Part shown: positions 24,897-31,803 of the stretch, piece by piece | Layout: each line of letters starts with the position of its first letter | Position numbering within the stretch: the stretch's first letter is position 1 | From: Chloroflexota bacterium | GTDB lineage: Bacteria; Chloroflexota; Anaerolineae; CG2-30-64-16 | DNA length: 36,350 bases | NCBI GenBank assembly: GCA_026389845.1 | Contig: JAPLHB010000067.1 | Location: 1-36,350, forward strand | Reading direction: 5' to 3' | Program-made: the position numbers and the translations under genes | The notes under the pieces: model-generated | What the model saw: only the letters and a program-made list of their open reading frames with translations | Told to the model about the DNA's origin: nothing | Database searches by the model: none

Positions 24897-25390
24897 TACG
24901 GTTGCAGATGTACGACGCCTCGTGCCGTGCCCAGCCAGAGCGATTCATCCGGCGCGACCGCTGCCGCGCTGACGCCCTCGAAGCCGCTGGCATGGCTCAC
25001 CCAGGTCTCGCCTTCGAGCTGGGCGATGTCTTTGTCGCTGATGCCCCACAGTGTTCCCCGTGGAGAAATCAGGCTCTCCGGCCTTTGGCGGGATGCGCGG
25101 TTTCTGGGCAATCAGATGTGCGGCCCGTGTGATGCAAAAGGGGCTCAGGGTGCCCAGATTCAATCGTCTTGACCCTTCTCGGCATGCAGGACTTGCAGTT
25201 GTGGTTGCGATCCATCTCAACTTCCCGCTATAGGCTTGGAGAGCCAGAAATCATCAATCTGAGGTTTGGTCCACCAGGCGCACCATCGGCGGCGGTGTAG
25301 CGTTTCCACGTTGTGGGGCAGGCCGTCAGCCGTGGTGTAGGTCGTCCATGACGTGCCATCTGTCAAGACCACGGCGGTGACGGACGCGGG
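24897..25390 (-). pseudogene. Remnants of a beta-propeller sensor protein
   Basis: On the minus strand, one piece near 25240-25390 reads VVLTDGTSWTTYTTADGLPH and another near 24897-25110 reads GISDKDIAQLEGETWVSHA and then AAVAPDESLWLGTARGV, ending at a stop. WTTYTTADGL and SLWLGT are hallmark strands of two-component-regulator propeller repeats (ligand-binding sensor domains). The pieces are in different frames, without start or continuous frame, so this is a decayed gene. Confidence 0.6.
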
Positions 25391-25690
25391 CAAGATCGCG
25401 GCGGTGAACGGGGTGGTCCAACTGGGCGGCATCGCCTTTGCGGGCTGGCGGGGTATCCAGGAGGTGGGCGTGAGCGTTGACAGCGGTGAGTTCAAGCCGG
25501 CCGTGCTCGATCACCCCTCAGCCCCTTCACCTGGGTGCGTTGGCGCTACGATTGGCAGAACCCGACGCCCGGCTCCCACGCGGTGGTGGTGCGGGCGATT
25601 GACGGGAACGGGGAAGAATAAACGGCCTTCGTGATGGGGCCGCATCCGGAGGGCGCCAGCGGGTGGCACAAGATTCGGGTGAGCGTGTAA
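25383..25690 (+). pseudogene. C-terminal remnant of a sulfite-oxidase-type molybdopterin protein
   Basis: On the plus strand, VVQLGGIAFAGWRGIQEVGV and VSVDSGEFKPAVLD resemble the Mo-co dimerisation domain of sulfite-oxidase-family enzymes. After a frameshift near 25518 it continues as TWVRWRYDWQNPTPGSHAVV, then meets a stop (TAA 25619-25621) and resumes as FVMGPHPEGASGWHKIRVSV to a terminal stop. The frameshift, internal stop and absence of the catalytic N-terminal domain show a degraded fragment. Confidence 0.7.
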
Positions 25691-25706
25691 TTGCAGCAAC
25701 TGGAGG

Positions 25707-25863
25707 TCACCCTGAGCGGGTTAGCCCCGTGAAGTTCGTTGCGGCGAAAGTCCAGCGAAGAGCCTGTCCTGAGCGTAGTCGAAGGAGTCTCGTTGCGACG
25801 TGAGATTCTTCGCTGGATGTTCGTCGTTTAGAGAAATCAGGGGCAGACCCGCTCAGAATGACA
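25707..25863. repeat. Dispersed MITE-like repeat, TIR-bounded copy (157 bp)
   Basis: It begins TCACCCTGAGCGGGTTA and ends ACCCGCTCAGAATGACA, which are near inverse complements. It contains CGAAGAATCTC-type words and the widespread CCTGAGCGTAGTCGAAGGA word. It lies between the decayed region and the DUF4139 gene end, and has no coding capacity. Confidence 0.7.
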
Positions 25864-25895
25864 AACGCGCCCAAACACCCGCAACCACCAACCGC

Positions 25896-27830
25896 TCAAA
25901 AAGCAGCCAGCGCGGCGTCAATCTCCGCTCTGGTCTTCTCGATGGCCTGCTTCAGCTCGTCGTCGCTCACCTTGGTCTGCGCCAGTTGATCTTCGAGCTG
26001 GTTGAGGGTGCGCACGTAACGCGCCCGCAACTGGCCTTCCTCGCCGCTTTCCTTCAACGAGCCTAGATTGCCCTGGATGGTCTTCTGTTGCGCGAAGATC
26101 TCCTGGCGGGCCGCTTCGTTTTTCTTCAGCTTCGCTTCCAGGTCCGCGATCTGATCGTAGAGAACCAGGACCTTCTGGAGGGCGGCGAAGGTCTTGTCGT
26201 CCAGCACCTTGTCGCGCAGCCACCGCTGGAGTTGGGCCAGCTTCTGATTGCGGATTTCCTCGCGGCGGGCTACCAGGCGGCGCTGTTGGGCGGTGAACGT
26301 CGCGACAGCGTGGGCATCGGCGCTGACGGGGTAGCGATAGGCGTCCGCGGTGGTCTCCGCGGGATCGGGCGTCTCGAACGGCGTGTAGTCCGGCAGTTGC
26401 CGATGCTCGATGGTCACGGTGACGCCGCGGGCGTTGTTGTTCTCCACGCGATAGCTGACGCGCTGGATGTCGTACTCCTGCACCGAAAGCATGCCTCGGA
26501 AGATGTTCACCGAGCTGAGTACCCGCTCGGATGACGGCTCTTCCGTCACTTTGACACCCAGGTCCACCGCGTAGGCCAGGTAGACCTCGGCGCCCGGTCC
26601 GGTGAAGGGCACCATCGCCTCGCCCGCATACTCGCCATCCTCGATCACCGTGAGCGGGCCGCGTTCCAACGTCAGGCCGGTTTGGTTCTTGAAGCGCGCG
26701 GTGATGACCGGGTTGACCGGCTGCTTGCGGCCGTTGTAGATGCGCTCCTTGCGATAGCTCAGGCTGCTTTGCAGGATCGGCGACATGGCCGAGCGGCCGC
26801 GGCGCACGGTGACGGGGTTTGCCACCACGTAGTTGAAGAATTCCCCTTGCGTCTGGCCGGTGGCGGCGACCGCGGTGGACTCGCCCAGGTCGGCGGCGGA
26901 GATGGCGCGTGCCATGCGCATCGGGGCGGGCGCGGCAGGCATACCTGCGCCGAGCGCCATCATGCCGCGGGCGACGGGCGCGGCCATCTCGGCTGCCGGG
27001 AGCATCGCCCGGTCGAACTCGATGGGCGCGGCGACCGTCCGCGCTTGCTCCTGCACCACCGGCCGTTCGGGTGTGAAGGGCGTGTAGAGGTCGTAGACGA
27101 AGCTGACCGGCATCCCTGCGACGAAGGTCAGTTCGACGTTTTCCAGGTCTTCGTCGAAGGTGTTGTCGAACAGCCCCCAGCCTTGCAGCAAGCCCTTCGC
27201 CGTGTCGCCCGCCTCGTCGGCCACCAGGCGATAGCTCACCCGCCAGGTGGGGCTGGGCGCGATGTAGCTGACCACCAGGTCGGCGCTGCCGGGGGTCACG
27301 CGCACGGTCACAGCGCGCTTGTTCTCCTCGGTCAGGCTGGTCTCCAGAAAGTAGGTCAGATCGGCCGCGGCGCGGGCATCCACCAGGGTCAGGGCCAGCA
27401 GATCGCCCAGGCGCAGCGATAGCACGCGCTTCTCAGCCGGCAGGTAGATCGAGAGCAACGTCGCGGCCATCGGCTCGCGGTCGGTCGGGAGGTCCACACC
27501 TACGGCCAGGCCGGCCAGCTCCTGGGTCGGCGTCTTCACCTCGACGGCCCGGCCCCGGACATCACGCAGCAGGTCGCGTAAGCTGGCATCGTCCGAGAGC
27601 TGAATGGAGGAGCGTTGGAGCAGGGCCTCCTTATCCTCCGGTGTGTCGTAGTCCACACCTGTCACCTGCCCACCGCCCACGGTGAACGCGGTCAGGCTCT
27701 TGAGGACATCGTTCATCTCGTCCTTGCGAAAGGTCAACTGCACGGTTTCGCCCTCCACCGCGCCGCGGCGTTGGTAGAAGCCGACGCCGTGCTTGTAGAG
27801 GGTCATCTTGACGATGGGGAGAGTGCGCAT
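25896..27830 (-). CDS. DUF4139 domain-containing protein with C-terminal coiled coil
   Basis: A 644-residue protein of unknown function. The N-terminus (VKMTLYKHGVGFYQRRG...FRKDEMNDVLKSLTAF) and the central block PSPTWRVSYRLVAD, followed by the NVELTFVAGMPVSF region, match DUF4139-type proteins. Residues about 540-640 are Lys/Glu/Gln-rich and should form a coiled coil. An Ala/Pro/Met-rich low-complexity linker (about 275-315) separates halves. No signal peptide is present, so it is probably cytoplasmic. The ATG at 27830 follows AAGGAGG. A single-domain LuxR-type gene lies 37 bases upstream on the same strand and is probably co-transcribed. Confidence 0.82.
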   Translation of the reverse strand: MRTLPIVKMTLYKHGVGFYQRRGAVEGETVQLTFRKDEMNDVLKSLTAFTVGGGQVTGVDYDTPEDKEALLQRSSIQLSDDASLRDLLRDVRGRAVEVKTPTQELAGLAVGVDLPTDREPMAATLLSIYLPAEKRVLSLRLGDLLALTLVDARAAADLTYFLETSLTEENKRAVTVRVTPGSADLVVSYIAPSPTWRVSYRLVADEAGDTAKGLLQGWGLFDNTFDEDLENVELTFVAGMPVSFVYDLYTPFTPERPVVQEQARTVAAPIEFDRAMLPAAEMAAPVARGMMALGAGMPAAPAPMRMARAISAADLGESTAVAATGQTQGEFFNYVVANPVTVRRGRSAMSPILQSSLSYRKERIYNGRKQPVNPVITARFKNQTGLTLERGPLTVIEDGEYAGEAMVPFTGPGAEVYLAYAVDLGVKVTEEPSSERVLSSVNIFRGMLSVQEYDIQRVSYRVENNNARGVTVTIEHRQLPDYTPFETPDPAETTADAYRYPVSADAHAVATFTAQQRRLVARREEIRNQKLAQLQRWLRDKVLDDKTFAALQKVLVLYDQIADLEAKLKKNEAARQEIFAQQKTIQGNLGSLKESGEEGQLRARYVRTLNQLEDQLAQTKVSDDELKQAIEKTRAEIDAALAAF

Positions 27831-27867
27831 TGGAATACCTCCTTACTCGATGATACTCACGATGATG

Positions 27868-28137
27868 CTACAAATCCTCTTCTAGTTTGACGATCCCCTG
27901 GCGCAACGCGTACATTGCGGCCTGGGTACGATTTTTCAGGCGTAGCTTGGCGAGGATGCGTGTGATGTGATTCCACACGGTATGCTCGCTAACTTCGAGC
28001 TGCTCCGCGATCTGCTGGTTGGCGAGGCCCTGCACGATCCACTTGAGCACCTCGATCTCGCGCTCGGTGAGCGGCTCCGTGGCCGGCGTCTCGGGCTGAT
28101 TAGGTGGGCAGACGATCTTGTTGATGGCGTCAGGCAT
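27868..28137 (-). CDS. Single-domain LuxR-type DNA-binding protein
   Basis: An 89-residue protein consisting almost wholly of a GerE/LuxR helix-turn-helix: LTEREIEVLKWIVQGLANQQ and IAEQLEVSEHTVWNHITRIL, about residues 23-80. It has no receiver or ligand domain, so its activity would be set by its amount or by a partner. It is preceded by a near-ideal promoter (28181-28209), followed by the DUF4139 gene, and divergent from the restriction-modification gene, whose promoter is 37 bases away. It may regulate either neighbour; this is inferred from position only. Confidence 0.85.
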   Translation of the reverse strand: MPDAINKIVCPPNQPETPATEPLTEREIEVLKWIVQGLANQQIAEQLEVSEHTVWNHITRILAKLRLKNRTQAAMYALRQGIVKLEEDL

Positions 28138-28180
28138 TGGGCATGGCTCTCACGGGGCGGTGAAGACGGGCTTGAGCGGT

Positions 28181-28209
28181 ATTATATGACCGGCACGCGG
28201 CTTTGTCAA
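28181..28209 (-). promoter_or_regulatory. Consensus sigma70 promoter of the LuxR-type gene
   Basis: Minus-strand -35 TTGACA (28204-28209), a 17-base spacer and -10 TATAAT (28181-28186): both hexamers match consensus perfectly. Confidence 0.85.
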
Positions 28210-28245
28210 TGCGCGTTTGCCCGCTCATGCGTCTGACGCCGTGCT

Positions 28246-28274
28246 TTGGCAAACATCCTTGCCGGGGGTATAAT
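28246..28274 (+). promoter_or_regulatory. Sigma70-type promoter of the restriction-modification gene
   Basis: -35 TTGGCA (28246-28251), a 17-base spacer and -10 TATAAT (28269-28274). It is back to back with the LuxR-gene promoter. The transcript would begin within or just before the heptamer array. Confidence 0.8.
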
Positions 28275-28279
28275 ATCTT

Positions 28280-28314
28280 CACGCAACACGCAACACGCAA
28301 CACGCAACACGCAA
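28280..28314. repeat. Heptamer tandem array (CACGCAA x5) in the R-M leader
   Basis: Five exact CACGCAA units lie between the promoter and the start codon of the restriction-modification gene. Changes in unit number would alter leader length. Confidence 0.92.
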
Positions 28315-28326
28315 TACGGAGCCGCT

Positions 28327-31300
28327 ATGCCGATTCCTACCTCCGTCCACGACCTGGTTGACCGCTTTCAGCGCAACCGCGACGCGTATCACGCGGGACA
28401 GTACAACGAGACGCAACTGCGCCGCGAGTTCCTCGATCCGTTCTTCGAGACGCTCGGCTGGGACGTGAACAATCACCAGGGCTACGCGGAGCCATACAAG
28501 GACGTGATCCACGAGGACGCGATCAAGGTGGGCGGCGCGACCAAGGCGCCCAACTACTGTTTTCGGATCGGCGGGACGCGCAAGTTCTTCCTGGAAGCCA
28601 AGAAGCCGTCGGTCAACGTGCGGGACGACATCAGCGCGGCCTTCCAGTTGCGCCGCTATGCGTGGTCGGCCAAGCTGCCGCTGAGCATCCTCTCCGATTT
28701 CGAGGAGTTCGCGGTCTACGACTGCCGGGTGCGACCCGACAAGGCCGACAAGCCGGCCACGGCCCGGATTCTCTACCTGGGTTACGCCGATTACGCGGCG
28801 CGCTGGGACGAGATCGCCGGCATCTTCGGCCGCGACGCGATCCTGCGCGGCTCCTTCGACAAATACGCCGAGTCGGCCGCGGGCAAGCACGGCACGGCCG
28901 AGGTGGACGACGCGTTCCTGGCCGAGATCGAGGGCTGGCGCGATGCGCTGGCGCGGAATCTGGCGCTGCGTAACCCCGATCTGGCGGGCCGCGATCTCAA
29001 CCATGCGGTCCAGGCCACCATTGACCGCCTCATCTTCCTGCGCATCGCCGAGGACCGCGGGATCGAGGCGTATGGCCGGTTACTGGCGCTGACCAACGCC
29101 GGCCAGATCTACGAGCGCCTGGGCGATCTCTTCCGCCAGGCCGATGGCCGTTACAATTCCGGCCTGTTCCACTTCGAGCCGGAGGCCGGCCGCCCGGAGT
29201 CGCCCGACCGCTTCACCCTGGGCCTGGCGCTGGACGACAAGCCGCTGAAGGAGATCCTCCGCAGCCTCTACTATCCCGACAGCCCCTACGAGTTTTCCGT
29301 TCTTCCTGCCGACATCCTGGGCCAGGTCTACGAGCAGTTTCTGGGCAAGGTGATCCGCCTGACGCCGGGTCACCAGGCGAAAGTGGAGGACAAACCGGAG
29401 GTCAAGAAGGCCGGCGGGGTCTTCTACACGCCGACCTACATCGTGGACACCATCGTCAAGCAGACGGTTGGGCCGCTGCTGGAGGGGAAGACGGTAGAGG
29501 AAGTTGGGCAACGGATGACAGCGGATAAACGGATGAAGGCGCGTGGGGGTAAGGCCTCCAAAGTCTCCGAAGACTTCGGAAGTGTCGCGCCATTGCGGAT
29601 TGCGGACATCGCCTGCGGCTCCGGCTCCTTCCTCTTGGGCGCGTATCAATACCTCCTGGACTGGTACCGTGACCGCTATCTGGAGCGCCTGGTCCGCAGC
29701 GACGTCTCCAACCTCCAATCTCCAACCTCCAATCTACCGATCTACCAATCCGCGGGCGGCGAGTGGCGGCTGACCACGGCCGAGCGCAAGCGCATCCTGA
29801 CCACGCACCTCTACGGCGTGGACATTGACCCGCAGGCCGTGGAAGTGACCAAGCTGTCGCTGCTGCTGAAGGTGTTGGAGGGTGAAAGCGCTGAGACCCT
29901 CGGCGTGCAACTGCGGTTGTTCCAGGAGCGTGCCCTGCCCGATCTGGCGCAGAACATCAAGTGTGGCAACTCGCTCATCGGCCCGGAGTTCTACGACGGG
30001 CAGCAGTTGGGGCTGTTGGACGACGAGGAGCGGTATCGGATCAACGCGTTCGATTGGCGCGCGGAGTTTCCGGGGGTGTTTGGACCTAACCCCCCGGCCC
30101 CCTTCCCTCACAGGGAAGGGGGAGTAGGCTCCCCTCTCCTCCCAGGAGAGGGGGCGGGGGTGAGGTCGTCCGGCTTCGACGCAATCATCGGCAACCCGCC
30201 GTATATCCGCATCCAGACCCTGAAGGAATGGGCGCCGCTGGAAGTGGAGCACTACAAACGCGCGTACGCATCGGCCGGCAAGGGCAACTACGACATCTAC
30301 GTGACGTTCGTCGAGCGGGGGCTGAGCCTGTTGGGCGACCGCGGCCGGCTGGGGTTCATCTTGCCGCACAAGTTCTTCAACGCCCAGTACGGCGAGCCGC
30401 TGCGCCGCCACCTGGCCGAAAGCCGCTGCCTGGCCGAGATCGTCCACTTCGGCGACCAACAGGTGTTCCACGGCGCGACGACCTACACCTGCCTGCTGTT
30501 CCTGGACAAGGCCGGGCGGGACGAATTTCGCTTCGAGAAGGTGACAGACCTGGACGCGTGGCGTGGGAAGCAGGAGGCAGCCGATCACGTGCCAGGCACC
30601 TCGCAGGTGCCTGGCACGTTTGCCGTATTCCCTACCGCCACCCTCACCGCGGCCGAGTGGAATTTCTCCGTCGGCGCGGGCGCGGGGCTGTTCGAGAAGC
30701 TGCGCGCCATGCCGGTGAAGTTGGGGGATGTGGCGCAACGGATGTATCAGGGACCGATTACCAGTGCAGACACAGTTTATCTGTTCAAGGAATTTCGGAC
30801 AGGGGAACAGCCAGATATCACTCAGGTCTTTTCCGAAGCGTTGGACGAATGGATGCCGATCGAGACCAGTATTCTCAAGCGTGTCGTTCGCAGCGGCAGC
30901 ATTCGAAGGTATCGAGCCGAACCAACCGCTATCGTTCTGTTTCCTTACGAAGTTAAAGACGGTTCAGCGCGGCTTTTCACGGCTGATGAAATGCAGCGCA
31001 GACACCCTCTGACATGGAGTTATTTGGCTCGCAACAAGAAACTCCTGGAGGCGCGGGAGAAGGGCAAATTCAAGGACGCGCAATGGTATCGGTTCGGCCG
31101 GACACAGAATCTTGGTCTCTGGGAGCAGACCAAACTGATGGTGCCGTACATGGTTACTGACTTGGCAGCCTACCTTGACCGGTCGGACAACTACTACTTC
31201 ATCAATGTGACCACCGGAGGCTATGGCATCGTTAGCGATGGAGCGACTGGGAGTTTGACATATCTGTGCGGATTACTGAACTCCCGACTGCTCGACTTCC

Positions 31301-31608
31301 ATTTCAAGCGGGTCTCGACTACTTTTCATGGTGGTTACTTCGCCGCAAACAAGCAGTACATTGCCCAACTCCCCATCCGCCCCATCACCTTCACCGATCC
31401 CGCGGACCGCGTCCGGCACGACCGGATGGTCGCCCTGGTCGAATCCATGCTGGCGCTGCACCGTCAGCTCGCGGCGGCTAAGACCAGTCACGAGCAAACC
31501 GCGCTCCAGCGCCAGATTGACGCCACCGATCGGCAGATTGACCGGCTGGTGTACGAGCTATACGACCTCACGGAAGAGGAAGCGCGGATTGTGGAGGAAA
31601 GCAGGTAG
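28327..31608 (+). CDS. Type IIG restriction-modification enzyme (Eco57I-like, N6-adenine methyltransferase)
   Basis: A 1093-residue single-chain enzyme. Residues 1-160 resemble the PD-(D/E)XK nuclease domain (ETLGWDVNNHQGY ... APNYCFRIGG ... FFLEAKKP); E90 and K92 are present but the usual Asp is N76. Then a helical connector. The methyltransferase has motif X (GGVFYTPTYIVDTIVKQ), motif I DIACGSGSFLLG (427 on) and motif IV NPPY (623-626), i.e. gamma-class adenine methylation. The C-terminal part from about 795 is a TaqI-C-like target recognition domain, whose DNA (about 30720-31330) is more AT-rich. Four repeat elements are translated in linkers (about 394-422, 460-476, 587-613, 754-765). ATG 28327 is used because the earlier frame only translates the heptamer array. 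Confidence 0.88.
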   Translation: MPIPTSVHDLVDRFQRNRDAYHAGQYNETQLRREFLDPFFETLGWDVNNHQGYAEPYKDVIHEDAIKVGGATKAPNYCFRIGGTRKFFLEAKKPSVNVRDDISAAFQLRRYAWSAKLPLSILSDFEEFAVYDCRVRPDKADKPATARILYLGYADYAARWDEIAGIFGRDAILRGSFDKYAESAAGKHGTAEVDDAFLAEIEGWRDALARNLALRNPDLAGRDLNHAVQATIDRLIFLRIAEDRGIEAYGRLLALTNAGQIYERLGDLFRQADGRYNSGLFHFEPEAGRPESPDRFTLGLALDDKPLKEILRSLYYPDSPYEFSVLPADILGQVYEQFLGKVIRLTPGHQAKVEDKPEVKKAGGVFYTPTYIVDTIVKQTVGPLLEGKTVEEVGQRMTADKRMKARGGKASKVSEDFGSVAPLRIADIACGSGSFLLGAYQYLLDWYRDRYLERLVRSDVSNLQSPTSNLPIYQSAGGEWRLTTAERKRILTTHLYGVDIDPQAVEVTKLSLLLKVLEGESAETLGVQLRLFQERALPDLAQNIKCGNSLIGPEFYDGQQLGLLDDEERYRINAFDWRAEFPGVFGPNPPAPFPHREGGVGSPLLPGEGAGVRSSGFDAIIGNPPYIRIQTLKEWAPLEVEHYKRAYASAGKGNYDIYVTFVERGLSLLGDRGRLGFILPHKFFNAQYGEPLRRHLAESRCLAEIVHFGDQQVFHGATTYTCLLFLDKAGRDEFRFEKVTDLDAWRGKQEAADHVPGTSQVPGTFAVFPTATLTAAEWNFSVGAGAGLFEKLRAMPVKLGDVAQRMYQGPITSADTVYLFKEFRTGEQPDITQVFSEALDEWMPIETSILKRVVRSGSIRRYRAEPTAIVLFPYEVKDGSARLFTADEMQRRHPLTWSYLARNKKLLEAREKGKFKDAQWYRFGRTQNLGLWEQTKLMVPYMVTDLAAYLDRSDNYYFINVTTGGYGIVSDGATGSLTYLCGLLNSRLLDFHFKRVSTTFHGGYFAANKQYIAQLPIRPITFTDPADRVRHDRMVALVESMLALHRQLAAAKTSHEQTALQRQIDATDRQIDRLVYELYDLTEEEARIVEESR
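29506..29590. repeat. Two repeat-derived pieces in frame, R-M gene insert a
   Basis: GGATG/GCGGATAA words at 29506-29534, also seen after the esterase gene near 17116-17145, are followed by the palindrome TCCGAAGACTTCGGA (29566-29580). Together they add about 28 residues between motif X and motif I, where related enzymes are nearly contiguous. Confidence 0.65.
29707..29734. repeat. 14-bp direct tandem repeat in frame, R-M gene insert b
   Basis: TCCAACCTCCAATC is repeated exactly twice, followed by degenerate CTACC/CAATC words to about 29750. It encodes SNLQSPTSNLPIYQS in the linker after motif I. Confidence 0.8.
30084..30166. repeat. Double-hairpin palindromic element in frame, R-M gene insert c
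   Basis: Perfect 11-bp stem CCCCCTTCCCT/AGGGAAGGGGG (30098-30122) and perfect 10-bp stem CCCCTCTCCT/AGGAGAGGGG (30131-30153) sit within outer arms ACCTAACCCCC and GGGGGTGAGGT. The element encodes a Gly/Pro-rich stretch just before motif IV. Confidence 0.9.
30587..30619. repeat. 33-bp perfect palindrome in frame, R-M gene insert d
   Basis: Arms ACGTGCCAGGCACCT (30587-30601) and AGGTGCCTGGCACGT (30605-30619) with a 3-base loop. It is the same family as 24602-24636. Its 33-base length keeps the frame and encodes VPGTSQVPGTF. Confidence 0.92.
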
Positions 31609-31623
31609 CTGGGTAGTGAGGAC

Positions 31624-31688
31624 CTACGGCCTGAACGCCGCAGCGGCGGGAAACGCCCGGCTCAAGCTACGACGTTCAGGTCGTAGTG
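31624..31688. repeat. REPIN-like doublet repeat, copy 2
   Basis: Unit CTACGGCCTGAACGCCGCAG (31624-31643) and an inverted unit at 31664-31688 that is identical over 25 bases to the copy near 820-844. It lies between the restriction-modification gene and the M24 peptidase gene. Confidence 0.8.
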
Positions 31689-31757
31689 GTCCATGACAAA
31701 TCCGGCCGGCCCAGGGGCGTTGAGGAAGTCCAGCATCTCATCCATGTCGAAATCAGC

Positions 31758-31795
31758 ACTATCTCACCATCGCACTATTGCACTATCTCACACTG
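31758..31795. repeat. Short degenerate direct repeats (GCACTATCTCAC)
   Basis: GCACTATCTCAC occurs twice with GCACTATT between, just upstream of the M24 gene. It is translated only in the longer, unlikely frame from 31693. Confidence 0.6.
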
Positions 31796-31803
31796 GAGCT
31801 ACT

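Noticed and set aside
25353..25634. Intact 93-residue protein on the plus strand
   Set aside because: It changes frame relative to the recognisable sulfite-oxidase-type sequence, so it is only part of a pseudogene.
28280..28314. CRISPR-like array
   Set aside because: Seven-base units with no spacers; a simple tandem array.
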